From: Caldimonas mangrovi
Lineage (GTDB): Bacteria; Pseudomonadota; Gammaproteobacteria; Burkholderiales; Burkholderiaceae_C
Assembly: GCF_023721835.1 (NCBI RefSeq)
Contig: NZ_JAMKFE010000010.1
Span: 1 to 64,000 of the forward strand
Length of the DNA stretch: 64,000 nt
Reading direction: 5' to 3'
Numbering within the stretch: position 1 is the first letter of the stretch; each line of letters starts with the position of its first letter. The position numbers and the translations under genes were made by a program. The notes beneath the pieces were generated by a model. It had not been told where the DNA came from. It did no database searches and saw only the letters and a program-made list of their open reading frames with translations. Below are positions 23,913-31,322 of this stretch, in pieces.

Positions 23913-26072
23913 TTACCAGCGGTACTTCACGCTCGCACGCACGGTACGCTCCACGCCCTGCCAGTAGCTGTCGAAGGCGCGCGATTGCACGTAGTCCTTG
24001 TCGAACAGGTTGGTGACCGCCAGCGACAGACGCCAGGGGCCGGTGTCGTAGCCGACGGCGGCGTCGACCAGCGTGTGCGAGGGTTGCGAGCTGGTGTTCA
24101 GGTTGTCGTTGTAGCGCTTGCCGACGTGGCGCACGCCGGCGCCGAGCGACAAGCCCTGTACAGAGGCGAGGCGGTAGTTCAGCCATACGGATGCGCTGTG
24201 GCGGGGCACCTGCATGGGGCGTTTGCCTTCTTCACGCCTGCCTTCTTCGTCGACGACGTTGCTCTTGGTGACTTCGGCGTCGATGTAGGTATAGGAGGCC
24301 GTGGCTTGGAGCCCACGCGCCAACTGGCCCTTGATTTCGAGTTCAAGTCCCCGCGACCGGATCTCGCCGGTCTGCGCATTGCGCCCTTGCTGGTCGTCCT
24401 GGTCGGGCGTCGGTACGTTGGACTTTGTCAGGTCGAACAACGCTGCCGTGAACAGGTAGCGCGTGTCCTGCGGCTGGAACTTGATGCCGATCTCGTATTG
24501 CTTGCCCTCGGTGGGATCGAAGGGACGGTCCGACGAACTGATGCCCAGTTGCGGCAGGAAGGACTCGGCATAGCTGACGTATGGAATCCAGCCGCTGGGC
24601 ATGATGTAGCTCAGCGCCAGACGGCCGCTGAAAGCGCGGTCCTTCTGCGTGGTGCTCTCCCCGTTGATCGTGTCAGTGGTGCGCGCGCGATCCCAGCGGC
24701 CGCCAGCCGTCACGCGCCAGTGGTGACCAAGCGCGATCTGGTCTTGCACATAAAAGCCCAGTTGCGTGCTCTTCTGCTTCTCCTCCCAGTCCAGCGTGTC
24801 GGGCTCGGCGATCGGCTCGCCGTACACCGGGTCGTTCATGTCCAGCCCCGGCGTGGCGTTGTTCAAATAGGTTGTATCGGCAGCCTTGAGGTGGTTCCAA
24901 TCCAGGCCAACCAGCACGGTGTGGTCGACGCTGCCGGTACGCAGCTTGGCCTGCAGCTGCGTGTCGAGCACGGTCTGGTCGAGCTCGTATTCATCAAGGA
25001 CGGCTGTACGAGGCAGCATTCCTTCTTCGGTCATGTCCCCGGTCCAGAAATGGTGCTTGTCCGCTCTTCCATGGGCACGCCGAAAGTTCTGCCGCAGCGT
25101 CAGCGTGTCGTTGAAGCGGTGCTCGAACTGGTAGCCGATCGTCGCAATGTCGCGTTCCAGCCAGCTGTAGCGGGGGTCGCCCTCGAGCACGTCCGTCAGC
25201 TGGCCGTCGGCATCCAACCGGTACCAGATGTCGTCGCCGGCGCGGTCCTTCATGAATTCGGACAGCACCGTGAGCGTGGTGTCCGGCGTGATCAACCAGC
25301 GCAGCGAAGGCGCCAGATAGAGGCGATCGTTGGAGATGCGCTCGCCGGTCGAGTACTGGATCTGCGTCTCGGTATCCAGCCCGACGCCGACGAGCCGGTA
25401 CTGCAGCGTGCCTTCGGGGTTGAGCACACCTTCGACGTCCACGCCGAGCTGCTTGCGGCCGAAGCTGCCGAGCTGCACTTCGACTTCACGCGCGGTGTTG
25501 CCCGTGGGCCGCTTGCTGACGCGGTTGACGATGCCGCCTGCGTCGCCCTGGCCGAACAGCACCGATGCCGGGCCGCGCAGCACCTCGATGCGCTCCAGCC
25601 CATACGGCTCGGTGCTGAAGGTCAGGTCGTAGTAGCCCGCCTGCTTCAGGCCGTCGCGGAAGTCGCTGGTGCCATAGGCAGGGAAGCCGCGCAGCATGAA
25701 GTAGTCAAAGCCGCGGTTGTCGTAGCCGAATTGCTCGGCCGACACTCCCGCGACGTAACGCAGGGCTTCCTGCACGTTCTGCGCGCCGCGCACGTCCAGT
25801 TCTTCGCGCGTGATGACGGAGATCGACTGCGGCGTTTCGACCAGCGGCGTGTCGGTCTTGGTGGCCGCGGTGCTGCGCTTCGCGGCATAGCCGTCGACGC
25901 CGTCGGTGGGTGCCGCCCTCACGCGGATCTCCGGCAGGGTCTGCCCGGTCGGTTGCGGGGTAGGCTGTTGCTGCGCTCGTGCCGTGCCGGTCACTGACAG
26001 CACCAGCAAGGCGGACTGCAGCGCAAGCGCCAACGATGAAGGCCGAGGACGGTGCGGATGGCGGTGAGTCAT
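23913..26072 (-). CDS. TonB-dependent siderophore receptor
   Basis: 719 aa from the ATG at 26072, which puts a signal peptide (SALLVLSVTGTARAQ) at the N-terminus. A longer frame to 26132 is open but looks like leader. The plug starts around residue 75 (DTPLVETPQSISVITREEL, EALRYVAGV) and carries the LRGFPA and ERIEVLRGPASVLFGQG motifs. A 22-strand barrel follows, ending in VKYRW. There is no N-terminal STN signalling domain, so it is unlikely to drive an anti-sigma cascade. By position it imports the ferric form of the siderophore made by the adjacent NRPS. Its stop faces the NRPS terminator. The promoter upstream overlaps a Fur-box-like element. Confidence 0.95.
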   Translation of the reverse strand: MTHRHPHRPRPSSLALALQSALLVLSVTGTARAQQQPTPQPTGQTLPEIRVRAAPTDGVDGYAAKRSTAATKTDTPLVETPQSISVITREELDVRGAQNVQEALRYVAGVSAEQFGYDNRGFDYFMLRGFPAYGTSDFRDGLKQAGYYDLTFSTEPYGLERIEVLRGPASVLFGQGDAGGIVNRVSKRPTGNTAREVEVQLGSFGRKQLGVDVEGVLNPEGTLQYRLVGVGLDTETQIQYSTGERISNDRLYLAPSLRWLITPDTTLTVLSEFMKDRAGDDIWYRLDADGQLTDVLEGDPRYSWLERDIATIGYQFEHRFNDTLTLRQNFRRAHGRADKHHFWTGDMTEEGMLPRTAVLDEYELDQTVLDTQLQAKLRTGSVDHTVLVGLDWNHLKAADTTYLNNATPGLDMNDPVYGEPIAEPDTLDWEEKQKSTQLGFYVQDQIALGHHWRVTAGGRWDRARTTDTINGESTTQKDRAFSGRLALSYIMPSGWIPYVSYAESFLPQLGISSSDRPFDPTEGKQYEIGIKFQPQDTRYLFTAALFDLTKSNVPTPDQDDQQGRNAQTGEIRSRGLELEIKGQLARGLQATASYTYIDAEVTKSNVVDEEGRREEGKRPMQVPRHSASVWLNYRLASVQGLSLGAGVRHVGKRYNDNLNTSSQPSHTLVDAAVGYDTGPWRLSLAVTNLFDKDYVQSRAFDSYWQGVERTVRASVKYRW

Positions 26073-26161
26073 GTCGTTTGTATCGTTGTGATGAAAGAGC
26101 ACCCCATGGCCGGGGCCGAAGAGCCGGCGCACGCCTCCACATGCCGGCGCCGGGCGCCGCG

Positions 26162-26190
26162 ATACTAATCAAAATGAGAATGAGTCGCAA
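26162..26190 (-). promoter_or_regulatory. Putative sigma70 promoter of the TonB receptor
   Basis: On the minus strand TTGCGA (26185-26190) and TAGTAT (26162-26167) are separated by exactly 17 bp, about 90 bp before the receptor start at 26072. The region is the most AT-rich of the island. Confidence 0.55.
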
Positions 26191-26191
26191 T
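26173..26191. promoter_or_regulatory. Putative Fur box
   Basis: AATGAGAATGAGTCGCAAT, a 19-bp element close to the AATGATAAT-type Fur consensus and to the AATGAGAATGATTCGCATT form common in high-GC proteobacteria (recalled). It covers the spacer and -35 of the putative receptor promoter, where bound Fe-Fur would block RNA polymerase. The claim rests on motif resemblance only. Confidence 0.6.
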
Positions 26192-26289
26192 AGCAAAATT
26201 GAAACAACACGGGCCGGGAACGTCGAAGCGCTGCCGGCCCGCTGGGGATTGCAAAGGAAGGGGCCGCTGCAGCAGCGACCAGGTGCGAG

Positions 26290-27240
26290 TCAGTCGCAGC
26301 GGGTGAACGCTCGAGCCAGGAAGGCGGCCATCTCGGACCGCACGCGCTGCGCGGCTTCGGGCACCACGTTGGCCAGCCGGGCGAAGTCGTGGACCATGCC
26401 TTCGTACACCACCACCGTCGTCGGCACGCCGGCAGCTTTCAGGCGCTCGGCATACCCGAGGCCCTCGTCGAGCAGCACGTCGTGCTCGGCGAGACCGACG
26501 AAAGCCGCCGGCAGCCCGCGCAGGTCGGGTGCTTCGAGCGGTGCGAAGCGCCGGTCCTCGCGGTCGTCGTCGTTGCGCAGGTAGTGGGCGTACATCCACT
26601 GCAGCGTATCGCCTTCCAGCAGGTAGCCACTTGCGTACCGGCGGTGCGAGGCCGTGTCCTGCGAGGCGCTGGTGCACGGATACAGCAGCACTTGTGCGCG
26701 CGGCTTGGGCCAGGTCGCGTCCCGCGCCATGAGTGCGAGCGCGGTGGCCAATGTGCCGCCAGCGCTGTCGCCCCCCGTGGCGATGCGGCGGGTGTCGAGC
26801 CCGAGCGCCCGTCCATGCTCCAACAGCCAGAGATAGGCATCCTCGGCGTCATTGCAGGCGGTCGGAAACTTGTGCTCCGGCGCAAGCCTGTAGGCCACCG
26901 ACAGAACGGCGCACGGCGTGCGCGCGCACAGCGCCCGGCACAAGCCGTCGTGCGAGTCCAGGCCGCCCACCGTGTAGCCACCGCCATGGAAGTACAGCAG
27001 CACGGGCAGGCCGGCACCGCGCTGTGGCTGCTGGGGCAGGTACAGCCGCGCGGCGACGGTCGCGCTGTCGCGGCACGGCACGGCGCAGTGCCGTATCTCT
27101 GCAACGGCGTCCGTGGTGTCGTCGAGGTCGCGTGCGGCACGGTCGTACTCGGCACGGGCGATCGCAAGAGGTTGCCGGTGCATCGGATCGCGGCCCGCCG
27201 CGGCCACCAGGTCGAGGAAGGCTTCCAGATCGGGGTGCAT
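26290..27240 (-). CDS. Alpha/beta hydrolase (HSL family), possible siderophore esterase
   Basis: 316 aa, start chosen at MHPDLEAF (27240); the longer frame to 27378 runs into the upstream aminotransferase gene. Hormone-sensitive-lipase family signatures are intact: oxyanion hole YFHGGGYTVGG, nucleophile elbow GDSAGGT, acid in EHDVLLDEG and His in MVHDF. No signal peptide is seen, so it acts in the cytoplasm. It is 19 bp downstream of the aminotransferase in a siderophore operon. A plausible role is hydrolysis of an ester in the imported ferric siderophore or trimming of an intermediate. The family also contains general carboxylesterases, so this role is inferred only from location. Confidence 0.85.
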   Translation of the reverse strand: MHPDLEAFLDLVAAAGRDPMHRQPLAIARAEYDRAARDLDDTTDAVAEIRHCAVPCRDSATVAARLYLPQQPQRGAGLPVLLYFHGGGYTVGGLDSHDGLCRALCARTPCAVLSVAYRLAPEHKFPTACNDAEDAYLWLLEHGRALGLDTRRIATGGDSAGGTLATALALMARDATWPKPRAQVLLYPCTSASQDTASHRRYASGYLLEGDTLQWMYAHYLRNDDDREDRRFAPLEAPDLRGLPAAFVGLAEHDVLLDEGLGYAERLKAAGVPTTVVVYEGMVHDFARLANVVPEAAQRVRSEMAAFLARAFTRCD

Positions 27241-27259
27241 GCAGATGCGGTCCTCTCGC

Positions 27260-28729
27260 TCAGGGCACCAGGGCGGCTGGCCGCGCGTCGCGGGTTCCGG
27301 TGCTCGGGTGGGTCGCAAGCGCAACAGCACGTACCGCCTGGGCGAAGATGTCGAACACGCGGTCGAGTTGCCGCTCATCGATGACCAGCGGGGGCAGGAA
27401 GCGCACGACGCTGCCGTGGCGTCCGCCCAGTTCCAGGATCAGGCCACGACGCAGGCATTCGGCCTGCACGGCACTCGCGAACGCCGGCATGGCGGGGGAA
27501 CGGGCCTGCGCAGTGGCGGCAGCCTGCGGGTCGACGAGCTCGACGCCGATCATCAGTCCGCGCCCGCGAACGTCGCCGATCAGCGGGAAGTCGGACTGCA
27601 GTTGCCGGAGTTGCCGCTGCAGGCGCGCGCCCAGCCGCGCCGCCTGGTCATGCAGCGCCTGCTCACGCATGAACTGCAGCGTGGCCGAGCCCGCGGCCAT
27701 GGCCATCTGGTTGCCCCGGAAGGTGCCGGCATGCGCGCCCGGGCTCCACAGGTCCAGCTCGCCGCGGTAGACGACGACCGACAGCGGCAAGCTGCCGCCG
27801 ATGGCCTTCGACAGCACCACCACGTCGGGCACGATGCCGGCGTGCTCGAAGCCGAACCAGCGCCCGGTACGGCCGAAACCCGTCTGCACCTCGTCGACGA
27901 CCAGCGGCACGGCCGTTTGCGCAGTCAGTGCCCGCACGCCGCGAACCCATGCATCGGGCGCCGGGATCACGCCGCCTTCACCCTGCACCACTTCGAAGAT
28001 CAGTCCCGCGGGGGCCGGCACACCGCCCTCCGGGTCGGTGAGCACGGTTTCCAGGTAGCTCAGTCCGGCCTGCACGCCGGCCGGCCCGCCGAGGCCGAAC
28101 GGGCATCGGTAGTCGTAGGGGTAGGGCAGGAACTGCACGCCGTGCAGGACCCCGTTCAACGGGCGCTTGGGCGCCAGGCTGCCGGTCAGGTTCAGTGCGC
28201 CCTGCGTCATGCCGTGGTAAGCACCATGGAAGGCCAGCATGGTGCCTCGACCGGTGGCGGTCTTCACCAGCTTCAACGCGGCCTCGACAGCGTCGGCACC
28301 GCTCGGCCCGCAGAACTGCACTTTCGCGCTGCGCGCGAAATCCGGCGGCAGCATCTCGAACAGGTCCTGCACGAAGCGGTCCTTGACCGGCGTGGTCAGG
28401 TCCAGCGTATGCAGAGGCAGGCCGTCGTCGAGCACCTGGCGGATGGCACCGACCACCACCGGGTGGTTGTGCCCGAGGGCCAGCGTGCCCGCACCCGAAA
28501 GGCAGTCGATGAAGACGCGGCCTTCGATGTCTTCGACGTAGATGCCGTGGGCCCGCTTCAGTGCGAGCGGCAGGCGGCGCGGATAGCTGCGGGCATTGGA
28601 TTCGCGCGCGGCCTGGCGCTCGAGCAAGGCATTCGTCTCGATCGCATAGGGCTGAGACAGGGCGTCGTGCCGCCGGGCCAGCTCTGCGGCTGCGGCGTCG
28701 CCGTCGAGGCGAGTGGCGTGAGTGGTCAT
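27260..28729 (-). CDS. Diaminobutyrate--2-oxoglutarate aminotransferase (class III, PLP)
   Basis: 489 aa, ATG with AGGAG upstream. Class III aminotransferase of the PvdH/RhbA/EctB type, which forms L-2,4-diaminobutyrate from aspartate semialdehyde and an amino donor. Visible: cofactor loop GPSGADAVEAALKL, FHGAYHGMTQGALNLTG, EVVQGEGGVIPA, VVDEVQTGFGRTG, and the PLP lysine in VLSKAIGGSLPLS. It lies 12 bp after the ornithine hydroxylase gene and shares its operon. Its presence suggests that the siderophore contains Dab (or a Dab-derived residue), most likely loaded by one of the D(G/A)E-type modules. Assignment to the Dab subfamily is by overall resemblance; ornithine/acetylornithine transaminases are the alternative. 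Confidence 0.9.
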   Translation of the reverse strand: MTTHATRLDGDAAAAELARRHDALSQPYAIETNALLERQAARESNARSYPRRLPLALKRAHGIYVEDIEGRVFIDCLSGAGTLALGHNHPVVVGAIRQVLDDGLPLHTLDLTTPVKDRFVQDLFEMLPPDFARSAKVQFCGPSGADAVEAALKLVKTATGRGTMLAFHGAYHGMTQGALNLTGSLAPKRPLNGVLHGVQFLPYPYDYRCPFGLGGPAGVQAGLSYLETVLTDPEGGVPAPAGLIFEVVQGEGGVIPAPDAWVRGVRALTAQTAVPLVVDEVQTGFGRTGRWFGFEHAGIVPDVVVLSKAIGGSLPLSVVVYRGELDLWSPGAHAGTFRGNQMAMAAGSATLQFMREQALHDQAARLGARLQRQLRQLQSDFPLIGDVRGRGLMIGVELVDPQAAATAQARSPAMPAFASAVQAECLRRGLILELGGRHGSVVRFLPPLVIDERQLDRVFDIFAQAVRAVALATHPSTGTRDARPAALVP

Positions 28730-28741
28730 GGGAGCTCCTGG

Positions 28742-30049
28742 TCAAACGGCGGCCGGTCGCATGGCGCCTGCCGCCTCAGCCCGAGGCGTCGCAGCGAGGT
28801 GCGCTGCCGACAGCAACGCAGTACCGATCTCTGCGGTGCGCACCGCCGTGATGGACAGCAAGGTGTCGCTCAGCCCGTGGGTGGCTTCGCAGGCGCCTTG
28901 CAGGAAGATGGCGGGCCTGAAGCCCGGCCGGGTGCGAACACGGTAGTCGCGGTCGACGTCGAACGAGCCGAGGTAAGGTGCCAGCGGCTCGAGCAGGTGC
29001 CGATGCAGGTCGCGCCGATAGCCGGTCGCGAGCACCACCGCGTCGTAGCGCACGGTGCATTCGCGATCGCGGTTCAGGTCCAGCAAGGTCAGGTGCACGC
29101 CGTCGCCGGCGGCGCGCGCGCTGCGCACCTCGTGCCGGCGCAGGAAGCGGTGGCGTTGTTCGTTGCGCACCTTCTGCTGGTAGAGCACGTCGAAGATCCT
29201 CTCGATCAGCGCGAGGTCCGGTGCCGCGTAGTTGGTGCGCCAGAACTCGTCGAGCAGGGCGGCGCGCTCGTCGCTCGTGCGGCTGTAGACCTGATCGACG
29301 AAATCGGCGTTGAAGATCTCGTTGACGAAGGGACTGTCGTCGGACGGGCGGATCGACCGGGCTCGCATCACGAGGTCCACGCGCGGCGCCTGGGGCAGCT
29401 CGTGCAGGTTCATGAAGATCTCGGCGGCGCTTTGCCCGGCGCCCACGACGGCGACGCGGCCCGCCTGCGGATGACCTGCCATGTCCCGCAGATAGCGGCT
29501 CGAGTGGAAGACTCGCGGGTCGCCCTCGAGCGGACGGAAGCACTCCGGGATGTTGGGCGCGCCGCCGACACCGACGACCAGGTTGCGCGCAAGGCGCTCT
29601 TGCACATGGCCTTCGGCGTCGCGCGAGCGCACGCGCAGCAGGCTCACCTCCGAGCCGCGTCGCTCGGGCAGCACCTCGATGACGTCCTCGCCGTAGACGC
29701 AGCGGTCGTCGAAGTGCGATGCCGCCCATGCCAGGTAGTCGTTGAACTCGTGGCGGCTGGGGAAAAAGGTTTTCAGGTTGATGAAGTCCTGCAGACGGTT
29801 CTTCTCGTGCAGGTAGTTCACGAAGGTGAAGCGGCTGCGCGGGTTGCGCAGCGTGACCAGGTCCTTCAGGAAGGAGATCTGCATGTGCGTGCCGCCGAGC
29901 AGCATGTCTCGATGCCAGGCAAAGCCCGGCTGCTTCTCGATGAACAGCGCGTCGACAGGTTGGCCGGCCTGCCTCAGTTCTTCGAGTGCAATCGCCAACG
30001 CGATGTTCGACGGGCCGAAGCCGATACCGATGAGATCGTGGATATGCAT
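28742..30049 (-). CDS. pvdA: L-ornithine N5-monooxygenase (siderophore hydroxylase)
   Basis: 435 aa. Flavin N-hydroxylase of the PvdA/IucD family, turning ornithine (or lysine) into the N-hydroxy amino acid that becomes a hydroxamate iron ligand. FAD site GIGFGPSNIALAIALEE near the N-terminus, NADPH site VVGAGQSAAEIF in the middle, ATGYRRDL and HGLSDTLLS near the end. MQISFLKDLVTLRNPRSRF is a strong PvdA-like signature. Upstream AAGAGAGAG can act as ribosome site. It is followed 12 bp later by the Dab aminotransferase and preceded 22 bp by the acetyltransferase. Ornithine rather than lysine is favoured by similarity to PvdA and by the hydroxyornithine-like last A domain. Confidence 0.93.
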   Translation of the reverse strand: MHIHDLIGIGFGPSNIALAIALEELRQAGQPVDALFIEKQPGFAWHRDMLLGGTHMQISFLKDLVTLRNPRSRFTFVNYLHEKNRLQDFINLKTFFPSRHEFNDYLAWAASHFDDRCVYGEDVIEVLPERRGSEVSLLRVRSRDAEGHVQERLARNLVVGVGGAPNIPECFRPLEGDPRVFHSSRYLRDMAGHPQAGRVAVVGAGQSAAEIFMNLHELPQAPRVDLVMRARSIRPSDDSPFVNEIFNADFVDQVYSRTSDERAALLDEFWRTNYAAPDLALIERIFDVLYQQKVRNEQRHRFLRRHEVRSARAAGDGVHLTLLDLNRDRECTVRYDAVVLATGYRRDLHRHLLEPLAPYLGSFDVDRDYRVRTRPGFRPAIFLQGACEATHGLSDTLLSITAVRTAEIGTALLSAAHLAATPRAEAAGAMRPAAV

Positions 30050-30071
30050 GGACTCTCTCTTGAGCTGCGGT

Positions 30072-31160
30072 TCAGGCGTCTCGCGGCGTGTCGGGCCGGG
30101 GAATCCACAGCGCTTCGCCGAAGAACCGCTCGCGCAGCAGCATGCCGAGCACCGCGCGTTTGTGCGGGAAGTCGAATTCCTTCAGGTGCGCGTAGCCGCA
30201 GCGGGCCAGGCTGCGCAGCATCTTCGCGTTGTCCGAGCGAGGTTCGATGACGATGCGCTGCGTCCGGCAGTCGGTCAGGAACAGGTAGTGCGAGATCGAC
30301 GGCATCCATGCCGTCAGGTAGGGGCGGCCGCGGAACTTCGGCTCGCCCACCAGGACATGCCAGCCGCGGTCGAAGTCGTCGGCATCGTAGAAGGGCGCGA
30401 TGCGGTCCTCCTTCGCCCAGTAGATCTCGAAATAGCCGAACGGCTCGTCGTCGAAGCAGCCCACCAGCGCCACGGTGTGAGGGTCGGCAGCAATGGCTTC
30501 CAGGTAGGCCCGGTGCCGGGCCGCATCGCCCTGTTCCTGCCAGAACTGAGCCACCACGGGGTCGTTCATCCAGCGATTGAACGGCGACAGATCGCGCTCG
30601 GCATCGATGGCACGCAAGCTCAGTGTCTGCCCGAGCCACGGGATGTATCGGCGATAGACGGTTCCGCTCGGCTTGGGAGGGCGGCGGGGGTGCCGCCGAC
30701 CTTGCGTCAAGGTGTACTGCAAGGGGCTCAGCACCGCGCCAGCGGGCAGCCACAGGCCGGGGTGCTGCCACAAGGCTTCCCGCATCACGCGTGGCCGCTC
30801 GCTGGCTTGCAGCACCACCGTGCCGGACTGTATGAGCTGGGTAGGGCGGGGCAGCGGCGAGGCGAGGGCCAGTTCGGCGTGCGCCGGGTGCATGGCCATG
30901 GTCGCGTCCAGGGCGGCCAGCAGGTGCGGCTCGCTGGGTTCGCCGGCGCACGGGCCACTCCACTCCAGGCGCAGCTCGTTGCCTTCTCGCACGGTCCAGC
31001 CGCTGCGCTCGGCGCCGCCGGGGCTGCACACCGTGAGCCGCTCGCCATGGCGGGTCGCCACCAGCGACAGGCCCGTGACATGAGAGACGAAGGTCGCGCA
31101 GCGGTCGGCCCCGGCGGAGCGTGCCGGCACGGGCCTTGGTTCGACGATGGGAGAGAGCAT
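30072..31160 (-). CDS. Siderophore N-acetyltransferase (IucB/AlcB family, GNAT)
   Basis: 362 aa; ATG with GAGGA five bases upstream. The C-terminal half (from about residue 185) is the IucB/RhbD/PvdY-type GNAT domain: LSLRAIDAERDLSPFNRWMN, FGYFEIYWAKEDRIAPFY, GWHVLVGEPKFRGRPYL, RIVIEPRSDNAKMLRSL. The N-terminal 180 residues are the variable part found in such enzymes. It acylates the N-hydroxyl-amine made by the neighbouring monooxygenase, giving N-acetyl-N-hydroxyornithine or similar. This is the first gene of the minus-strand tailoring operon. No formyltransferase is present in the window, so acetyl is the best guess for the hydroxamate acyl group. Confidence 0.9.
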   Translation of the reverse strand: MLSPIVEPRPVPARSAGADRCATFVSHVTGLSLVATRHGERLTVCSPGGAERSGWTVREGNELRLEWSGPCAGEPSEPHLLAALDATMAMHPAHAELALASPLPRPTQLIQSGTVVLQASERPRVMREALWQHPGLWLPAGAVLSPLQYTLTQGRRHPRRPPKPSGTVYRRYIPWLGQTLSLRAIDAERDLSPFNRWMNDPVVAQFWQEQGDAARHRAYLEAIAADPHTVALVGCFDDEPFGYFEIYWAKEDRIAPFYDADDFDRGWHVLVGEPKFRGRPYLTAWMPSISHYLFLTDCRTQRIVIEPRSDNAKMLRSLARCGYAHLKEFDFPHKRAVLGMLLRERFFGEALWIPRPDTPRDA

Positions 31161-31322
31161 GAAATCCTCGGCGATCGGAGCGGTGACCCGGCAAGGGCGC
31201 CGTCACAGGGGACATGACGAACCGCGGGGAAAAATGTTCACGCGAGCCGGGCGCACTCGCACCTGCTGAACATCGAGACGGCTGGTTCGTCTCCACCGGA
31301 GCACCACGCTTTCGGACACCAC
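31161..31322. promoter_or_regulatory. Divergent promoter region with inverted repeat
   Basis: 162 bp between the acetyltransferase operon (minus) and the acylase-exporter-receptor operon (plus). It holds ATGTTCA (31234-31240) and its complement TGAACAT (31267-31273), 26 bp apart, with GCGAG/CTCGC nested inside. I see neither a convincing Fur box nor a clear -35/-10 pair here. An iron-starvation ECF sigma factor encoded elsewhere could control it. Confidence 0.4.

Noticed and set aside
31161-31322. Fur box between acetyltransferase and acylase genes
   Set aside because: I looked for AATGA-type hexamers on both strands and found none convincing. Only the ATGTTCA inverted repeat is recorded.
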